The notes beneath the pieces are model-generated. The model made no database searches, was not told where the DNA came from, and saw only the letters and a program-made list of their open reading frames with translations. Shown piece by piece: positions 62,990 through 64,000 of a stretch of 64,000 bases of DNA. Source of the DNA: Geosiphon pyriformis (Eukaryota; Glomeromycota; Glomeromycetes; Archaeosporales; Geosiphonaceae). The position numbers and the translations under genes were made by a program. Each line of letters begins with the position of its first letter. Within the stretch, counting starts at the first letter, position 1. The DNA is taken from positions 186,001 through 250,000 of the forward strand of contig JAAOMT010000543.1 of assembly GCA_016748015.1 (NCBI GenBank), given 5' to 3'.

Positions 62990-64000
62990 ATTTTCGAAAA
63001 GATGGATATCTCGAAGTAATGCAACCTTACTTCAACAACAGCTCCAAGCCAGCATTACTGAAAGCGGTATGGAGAAGCGATTTAGGGAATATCTGAAACG
63101 TTTTGAAAAGGACAACGCGAATGAGGAGCGAAGCAGAGCTGCGGTGGCCCTTATAAACCAGGTTTGTATGCCTGTACAGTTGCATTATGCACTGTATAGC
63201 AAGCTCCGGATGGCCATTATTTCCTAGGAATTTGTATCAACCTTTTTTTTTCTATTTCTCAGAAGCACAAAACTGAGGACAAAAAGTTCTGGGAGTTCTT
63301 TGAGAAGAAAAGAACACTGAAAGAAGAGGAGATATGTAATATGTCTCGATCACGAATCTCATCATAAATTTGTATGGCCACAGTTTAATACGAAGCTTAA
63401 GATACTAACTAATATTTCAGAATAAAGAGGAAGAGAAAGAGAAACTTGGTGATGAGAGAAAGGATCCTGAGGATGGGAATGTTGGGAAGAATGTGAACGA
63501 GAGTGAGAAGAACAAGAGAAAGCATGAAGACAATGAGTTACATGTTGATCGAAAATTTCTTTTATTCCTCATCTAATTAATCTCCGCATTTTTATAGAAC
63601 GATAACGCCCAAATTATCATTAAAAACCTCCTGGATCAGTTGCAAGAATGCTCCGCGAATATGACTAATTTAATTTTGAGTTTCCAGATATATCGTCGCG
63701 GCACCGATAATGAGCTGACTCGGGAAGAAATCATGGATTTATTCCCATCATCAAAGTTTGTTCTAAAGCACGTAAAGAAAGATGATTACATGCAGGTTCT
63801 AAAGGAGATTTTTGAACCTATCGATAAGTTGTTTCCGGATGGCACGTTTGATTTCCTTTGTGAATTCTTCTCGGAGGTATTGTCCGCATTTTCATGGGAA
63901 GTTGGGCCTTTTTTTTGTTCATCTAAACATGCACCCTTCTTTATCTTTAGAAATGCAGCCATGAACAATGGGAGATCAAGCTGGAAGGTTTATTGGAGCC
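62990..64000 (+). pseudogene. second copy of the unnamed paralogous family (copy 2), partial at the window end
   Basis: Exons: A about 62994-63161 (ISRSNATLLQQQLQAS, then MEKRFREYLKRFEKDNANEE), B 63263-63331 (KHKTEDKKFWEFFEKKRTLK), C 63421-63537 (Glu/Lys linker ending NKRKHEDNE), D 63598-63876 (LDQLQECSANMTNLILSFQ, TREEIMDLF, FPDGTFDFLCEFFSE), E from 63951. All visible exons are open, unlike copy 1. But the donor after exon B is AT (63332-63333) where copy 1 has GTATGT, and the donor after exon C is TT (63538-63539) where copy 1 has GTACAT. Both splice sites are therefore lost unless non-canonical sites are used, and read-through meets a stop soon after each. Exon A abuts AT-rich transposon DNA, so the 5' end is missing or displaced. 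Function unknown. Confidence 0.68.

Overview
The window looks like nuclear DNA of an arbuscular mycorrhizal fungus (Glomeromycotina, Rhizophagus-like). Reasons: fungal housekeeping genes with many short GT-AG introns, a LINE with EN-RT-RNase H layout of the kind abundant in those genomes, Ty3/Gypsy and Tc1-type elements, and extreme AT-richness outside genes. The assignment is inference from family recognition; no search was run.

Layout. 1-755 is the 3' end of a LINE copy. 1.9-8.2 kb is a gene island with two co-oriented genes that appear intact: ALG12 (ER mannosyltransferase, 8 exons) and an EPL1/enhancer-of-polycomb gene (8 exons, NuA4 type). 8.9-11.7 kb (minus strand) is a broken member of an unnamed multi-exon family, with a broken RING-CH (MARCH-like) ubiquitin ligase gene lodged inside it and a GC-rich tandem repeat in one intron. 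A second copy of the same family starts at about 62.99 kb on the plus strand and runs off the window. The two copies point away from each other and enclose a 50-kb block of transposons.

The block (about 12.1-62.9 kb) is a nest of decayed elements. A plus-strand LINE (called LINE2 here) seems to be one old copy cut into four pieces (21.5-22.4, 29.2-31.4, 43.8-44.7 and 54.6-56.0 kb). The gaps hold a younger LINE1 (22425-29208, with a perfect 13-bp target duplication), a minus-strand Ty3/Gypsy element (31402-43790) and a plus-strand Ty3/Gypsy element (44749-54604). The first Gypsy itself holds a 5'-truncated LINE and a solo LTR, and that solo LTR carries a short Tc1/mariner derivative. Other pieces are a full-length decayed LINE on the minus strand (13.86-21.48 kb) split by a solo LTR, a LINE ORF1 fragment (12.7-13.86 kb), and remnants of a third Gypsy (56.0-57.1 and 60.8-62.9 kb) interrupted by another LINE.

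Sequence decay is layered. Old layers have almost no CpG, and their LTR pairs differ mostly by C/T and G/A changes. LINE1 is mildly affected: its nonsense codons fit C-to-T or G-to-A, four of them checkable against other copies in this window. The Tc1 insert still has many CpGs. This suggests repeated insertion followed by cytosine deamination (methylation- or RIP-like). I found no RNA genes, CRISPR arrays or bacterial-type operons.
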